Assembly: GCA_963777755.1 (NCBI GenBank)
Contig: CAVZSC010000032.1
Location: forward strand, 186,001 to 250,000
Length of the DNA: 64,000 nt
Direction: 5' to 3'
From: DATFWC01 sp963777755
GTDB lineage: Bacteria; Pseudomonadota; Alphaproteobacteria; Rhizobiales; Xanthobacteraceae
Shown piece after piece: positions 60,497-64,000 of this stretch. Made by a program: the position numbers and the translations under genes. Positions within the stretch are counted from its first letter, which is position 1; each line of letters starts with the position of its first letter. Under the pieces are notes generated by a model that saw nothing but the letters and a program-made list of their open reading frames with translations, was not told the origin of the DNA and did no database searches.

Positions 60497-61573
60497 CTAT
60501 TTCACGTCCGGGACACGGATGTCGGCATTGGCGATCCACTTGTCCTGGAACGCGAAGTACGATGTGGCGAAGCGCTCCATCCACGGATTGCCCTTGGCCT
60601 TCTGCTCGGCTGCGGTCTTCGTCGCCCAGTCGCGCCCGGCCTTGCGGATCGCGCTCACCAGGGCGGGATCGAGCGTGATGAACTCGTTCTTGCCGGCGCG
60701 CATCTTCTCCATCGCGTCCATGTCGGCGGCGCTCACCTTCAGGTGTCCCTGCATCATGGTGAGGCGGCCGGCGGCGATGAGCTTCTCCTTGAGGTCGGGG
60801 CGCAGCGCATCCCACACCTCTTTCTTCCACAGCGCGTCGTACACGTAGGTCGGCTGATGCACGCCGGGCAGCACGACGTAGCGCGCGACGTTGTGCAGGC
60901 CGGTCGCGAAGTTGAGGCTCGGCGTGATGTACTCGGTCCCGTCGATGACGCGGCGCTCGAGCGCGGTGAAGATCTCGCTCGCCGGCAGCACCGTCGGCGA
61001 GGCGCCGAAATAGTCCTTGAGGATCGCCGCCCATGCGCCGGTGGTGCGGAACTTGAGGCCCTTGAGGTCTTCGGCGGTGCGCAGCGGCTTGTGCGAATGG
61101 GCGAAGATCTCGCTCGGTCCGATGCCGGAGACGACGGCATGCAGTCCCGACGTTTCGCGGCGGAAATCGGCCCACAGCTTCTCGCCGCCGCCGTTGAACA
61201 GCCACGCCATGGTGGCTTCCGCCGACATGCCGCCCGGCATGCCGGCCAGGAAGGCGTTGGCCGGATCCTGGTTGACCATGAAGGCGGGGAAGTTGATCGC
61301 CATGTCGGCGATGCCCTTCTGCACCGCCTGCGGCGCCTCGAAGGCCGGCGCCAGGACGCCAGCGCCGAACGGCTGGATCTTGATCTCGCCACTGGTCAGG
61401 AGGTCGACCAGCTTGACGTAGAGCTCGATGTATTCGCGATAGTCCTGGTTGCCCTCGGGCACGTAGGTGGTCAGGCGCCAGCTGATCTTCTGCGCCACGG
61501 CCGGCTGGCCGAGGACAAGTGCAGCGAGCACACCCGCAATCGTGAGCCGCAGGAATTTCATCGTCGATCGCAT
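60497..61573 (-). CDS. TRAP transporter substrate-binding protein (DctP)
   Basis: 358 residues; start at 61573 or at the internal ATG 61561. Signal peptide to about 27 (PAVAQ). The DctP arginine is in LKGLKFRTTGAWAAILKDYFGA; VIDGTEYITPSLNFATGLH and KYVVLPG-like YVVLPGVHQP resemble TakP-type 2-oxo-acid binding proteins (inference). It is expressed with the DctQM permeases and the downstream-neighbour molybdenum hydroxylase lies 49 bases upstream. Confidence 0.9.
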   Translation of the reverse strand: MRSTMKFLRLTIAGVLAALVLGQPAVAQKISWRLTTYVPEGNQDYREYIELYVKLVDLLTSGEIKIQPFGAGVLAPAFEAPQAVQKGIADMAINFPAFMVNQDPANAFLAGMPGGMSAEATMAWLFNGGGEKLWADFRRETSGLHAVVSGIGPSEIFAHSHKPLRTAEDLKGLKFRTTGAWAAILKDYFGASPTVLPASEIFTALERRVIDGTEYITPSLNFATGLHNVARYVVLPGVHQPTYVYDALWKKEVWDALRPDLKEKLIAAGRLTMMQGHLKVSAADMDAMEKMRAGKNEFITLDPALVSAIRKAGRDWATKTAAEQKAKGNPWMERFATSYFAFQDKWIANADIRVPDVK

Positions 61574-61621
61574 GGGAGCTGCTCCGTCGTTCGAATGGGC
61601 GCCAAGCCGCGGCTTGCCGCC

Positions 61622-63934
61622 CTACGAAGCAACCGACGTGCCAACAGCCCCGCGCCGATCGAGCGCGTAGAGAATTTTTTCCGGGGTGATCGGCAGCGCG
61701 GTGATGCGCACCCCGACCGCGTCCTCGACCGCATTGGCGAGCGCGGCGGCGACCGCCAGGATCGAGCTCTCGCCGATGCCCTTGGAGCCGAACGGCCCTG
61801 GCCCCATGCCGTGCTCCTCGACGAAGCTCTGGAATTTCTTCGGGAGATCGGTCGCGAGCGGCAACCGGTAGGTGAGCGGGGTCGCGGTGGCGAGCTGCTC
61901 GCCCGAATACACGAGGGTCTCGAACATCGCCTGGCCGAGACCCTGCAGGGCTCCGCCCTCGACCTGCCCGCGCACCGCCGCCGCATTGATGATGCGCCCG
62001 GCGTCGGTTCCGGCGACGAAATCCGTGACCACGTACTGGCCGGTCTCCTCGTCGACCTCGACGGCGACGCCGATCCAGCTCGGCATCCAGAACAGCCGCT
62101 GGGCGTTGAGCGCGGTGGAGAGGTCCTCGTCGACCTTGAAGAAGCCGCGGCCGACGAATTCGCAGCCGTAACCGCCGAAATACTCCATCGCGAGCGGCTG
62201 CAGCGGGAACGTCTCGCCGCCCTTCTGCACCGTCCAGTCCTTGAGATAGAGATCGTCGGGGCGGCAGGAGAGCTTGTCGGCGGCGAAGCGCAGGATCTGC
62301 TCGCGCGCGTCGTTCGCCGCATTGGCGACCGCGCTGCCGCCGACCGCGATGCCGGAGCTCGCGTGAGTGCCCTGATCGTAGGGCGTCACATCGGTGTCGA
62401 TCTCGCCGTAGCGCACCCACTCGTACGGCACGTTGAGGATTTCCGCGGCGATCTGGCTCAGCGCCGTCGCCGTCCCCTGCCCCATCTCGCATGAGCCGGC
62501 CTGCACCACCACGCGGCCGGTGACGGTCACCTTGACGGCCGCGCGGGCGGCGCGCGCCTCGCCGCCGCCGTCCTTGAAGCCGACCGCAAGGCCGATGCCG
62601 CGCCCACGCGCGCGCGGCCTGGCGTAGCCGATGCGGTCCGCCGCGACCCTGAGCCCCTGGGCGAAGTCGCTGTCGATCGCCGCGTCGCGGCCGAGATAGC
62701 GCTCGCCCGGGCGCAGCATGTTCTTCAGCCGCACCTGCAGCGGGTCGAGCCCGATCCGGCGGGCGATCATGTCGATCTGGCTTTCGCTGGCAAAATTCGC
62801 CTGCGTGCCGCCGAACCCGCGGAACGATCCCGCCGGCACCGTGGTGGTGCGCACCGCGTAGGCGCGCGTGCGCAGCGCCGTCCAGCGATACGGCCCGGGC
62901 AGCCGGTAGCCGATCTTGTCGGTGACGATGGCGCTCGCGTCCGCATAGGCGCCGGCGTCGAGGTAGAGACGCGCGTCGCGCGCCACGAAGGTGCCGTCCG
63001 CCTTGACGCCGGTCTTGAGCACCATGATGGCGCCGTGCTGCGACAGAGTGACGAAATTCTCGTCGAGGCTGAGCGCCAGGCGGACCGGCCGGCCGGTCCG
63101 GCGCGCCAGCAGCACGGTGAGCGGCTCGAGCTTGCAGAAACTCTTCCCACCGAAGCCGCCGCCCACATAGCTCGCGTGCACGCGCACGCGATGGTCGGAG
63201 ACCGCGAAGATATTGGCGACGTCCTGGCGGATGAGGAACGGATCCTGGCTGCAGGTCCACACCTCGATCACGTCGCCGTCGATGCGCGCGAGCGCAACGA
63301 ACGGCTCCATATGATAGGGCGTCATGCGCGAGAACGAGAAGGTGTCCTCGGAGACGTGATCGCAGCTCGCGAGTGCCGTCTCGATCTCCCCGACGTCGTG
63401 GTTGAACTGGTAGAGCAGGTTCGGTCCGGGCTCGGGGATGCCCTCGCCGGTCACCCCGTGCGGCCGCAGCAAGACAATCTGCGGCGTATCGAACAGGAGC
63501 GGCGCGCCCCGCGTGAGCGCCGCCTCGACCGTCATCACCGGCGGCAGCGGCTCGTAGGTAACGTCGATCAGCGCGAGCGCCCGATAGGCCGTCGCCTCGT
63601 CGTCGGCCGCGACCGCCGCGACGACGTCGCCGTAGTAGCGCACCTTGTCGATCGCCAGCACCGGCTGGTCCTTGATGCGCACGCCATAGATCGCATTGAG
63701 CCCGGCGAGATCCTTGCCGGTGACCACCGCATGGACGCCCGGATGCTGCGCGGCGCGCCGCACGTCGATGCGGCGGATGCGCGCGTGGGCGTGCGGGCTG
63801 CGCAGCACCTTGGCATGCAGCATGCCGGGCAGCGCGCGATCGGCGGTGAAGATCGCGGTGCCTTTAACCTTCGCGGCGCCGTCCTGGGCGGCGAGGCGCT
63901 CGCCGACGACGCGCAGCTGGTTAGGACTGCGCAT
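61622..63934 (-). CDS. xanthine-dehydrogenase-family molybdopterin subunit
   Basis: 770 residues, the large Mo subunit of a two- or three-subunit hydroxylase. Seen are RVVGERLAAQDGAAKVKGTAIFTAD at the N-terminus, ASYVGGGFGGKSFCKLE, AGSFRGFGGTQANFASE, GSCEMGQGTATAL and the catalytic Glu in KGIGESSILA near the C-terminus. It hydroxylates aromatic or heterocyclic substrates with water. Its ATG overlaps the end of the 2Fe-2S subunit gene by 14 bases. The TRAP genes follow on the same strand and probably import the substrate. Confidence 0.92.
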   Translation of the reverse strand: MRSPNQLRVVGERLAAQDGAAKVKGTAIFTADRALPGMLHAKVLRSPHAHARIRRIDVRRAAQHPGVHAVVTGKDLAGLNAIYGVRIKDQPVLAIDKVRYYGDVVAAVAADDEATAYRALALIDVTYEPLPPVMTVEAALTRGAPLLFDTPQIVLLRPHGVTGEGIPEPGPNLLYQFNHDVGEIETALASCDHVSEDTFSFSRMTPYHMEPFVALARIDGDVIEVWTCSQDPFLIRQDVANIFAVSDHRVRVHASYVGGGFGGKSFCKLEPLTVLLARRTGRPVRLALSLDENFVTLSQHGAIMVLKTGVKADGTFVARDARLYLDAGAYADASAIVTDKIGYRLPGPYRWTALRTRAYAVRTTTVPAGSFRGFGGTQANFASESQIDMIARRIGLDPLQVRLKNMLRPGERYLGRDAAIDSDFAQGLRVAADRIGYARPRARGRGIGLAVGFKDGGGEARAARAAVKVTVTGRVVVQAGSCEMGQGTATALSQIAAEILNVPYEWVRYGEIDTDVTPYDQGTHASSGIAVGGSAVANAANDAREQILRFAADKLSCRPDDLYLKDWTVQKGGETFPLQPLAMEYFGGYGCEFVGRGFFKVDEDLSTALNAQRLFWMPSWIGVAVEVDEETGQYVVTDFVAGTDAGRIINAAAVRGQVEGGALQGLGQAMFETLVYSGEQLATATPLTYRLPLATDLPKKFQSFVEEHGMGPGPFGSKGIGESSILAVAAALANAVEDAVGVRITALPITPEKILYALDRRGAVGTSVAS

Positions 63935-64000
63935 CGACCGCCTCAGGTGTCCGGCGACGACGCGCCGCGATCAGCGCGGCGTCGATGATCACCTGATAGC
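63921..64000 (-). CDS. 2Fe-2S subunit of the molybdenum hydroxylase, C-terminal end only
   Basis: The last 25 residues, reading YQVIIDAALIAARRRR... to TAA at 63921; the rest lies beyond the window. GYQ-IIDA is the usual end of CoxS/XdhC-type [2Fe-2S] subunits after the last CTG motif. The frame and the 14-base overlap with the large subunit support the call. It would carry electrons from the Mo site. Confidence 0.7.
   Translation of the reverse strand, partial: YQVIIDAALIAARRRRTPEAVDAQS

Noticed and set aside
60365..63260. Long antisense and alternative open frames over the TRAP and hydroxylase genes (about 700-950 codons)
   Set aside because: They are the complement or other frame of proteins with clear family motifs and show no motif themselves.

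Overview
The window is a high-G+C, gene-dense piece of chromosome from an alphaproteobacterium, most likely a soil-type Hyphomicrobiales (Bradyrhizobium/Rhodopseudomonas/Xanthobacteraceae-like). The evidence is the wealth of ABC and TRAP importers, molybdenum hydroxylase genes, overlapping ATGA/TGATG gene junctions, and many palindromic intergenic repeats of the kinds common in that order. No tRNA, rRNA, CRISPR array or prophage was seen.

Layout. 1-1.3 kb: end of a sulfonate-type ABC ATPase and an alpha/beta hydrolase. 1.3-4.7 kb: a MarR regulator divergent from a frameshifted methyltransferase; an arsR-SRPBCC-TfoX-membrane protein operon; a small twin-CX3C secreted protein. 4.7-10.4 kb: a frameshifted flavin oxidoreductase and a five-gene import operon (binding protein, two permeases, ATPase, CpdA-like phosphodiesterase). 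10.7-12.1 kb: a small secreted protein and an SMP-30 lactonase. 12.4-17.6 kb: an SsuABC-like importer joined to AtuA-family and DUF4387 genes. 17.7-23.6 kb: a cobalamin riboswitch, a methyltransferase and btuB-btuF-btuC-btuD. 23.6-29.5 kb, opposite strand: one run of genes holding tupBCA (tungstate), a broken ModA-like gene and a FecBCD/MolABC-like importer, read as a molybdate/tungstate locus. 29.6-31.1 kb: NIPSNAP protein and a RES-Xre toxin-antitoxin pair. 31.2-41.8 kb: a catabolic/transport block (carboxymuconolactone decarboxylase-like protein, metallo-beta-lactamase-fold lactonase, alpha/beta hydrolase, sterol-carrier-like protein, Liv-type ABC importer with a permease-ATPase fusion, two orphan binding proteins, an SDR). 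42.6-43.4 kb: two small genes. 43.5-45.1 kb: an IS110/IS1111-type insertion sequence. 45.2-50.6 kb: a winged-helix/TPR regulator divergent from a 1,139-residue glycine-rich RTX protein. 50.9-53.2 kb: a siderophore receptor. 53.5-56.8 kb: a lone molybdopterin oxidoreductase divergent from a DUF1989 gene that has a sigma-54 promoter. 56.9-58.5 kb: an IS66 element. 58.5-64 kb: a TRAP transporter followed by a xanthine-dehydrogenase-family enzyme.

The genes fit an oligotrophic, catabolically versatile cell. Several import systems sit beside enzymes likely to act on the imported compound. Metal and cofactor supply (B12, Mo/W, siderophore iron) is clustered, and two Mo-dependent enzymes lie in the same window. 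Three genes carry frameshifts; one looks like a real small deletion.

The strongest unusual signal is the IS1111-type element. Its ends can be read from an interrupted intergenic repeat with a CT core on each side. Its long non-coding end contains short segments matching, in the order expected for a bridge/seek guide RNA, the left and right halves of the target and the element's own junction.
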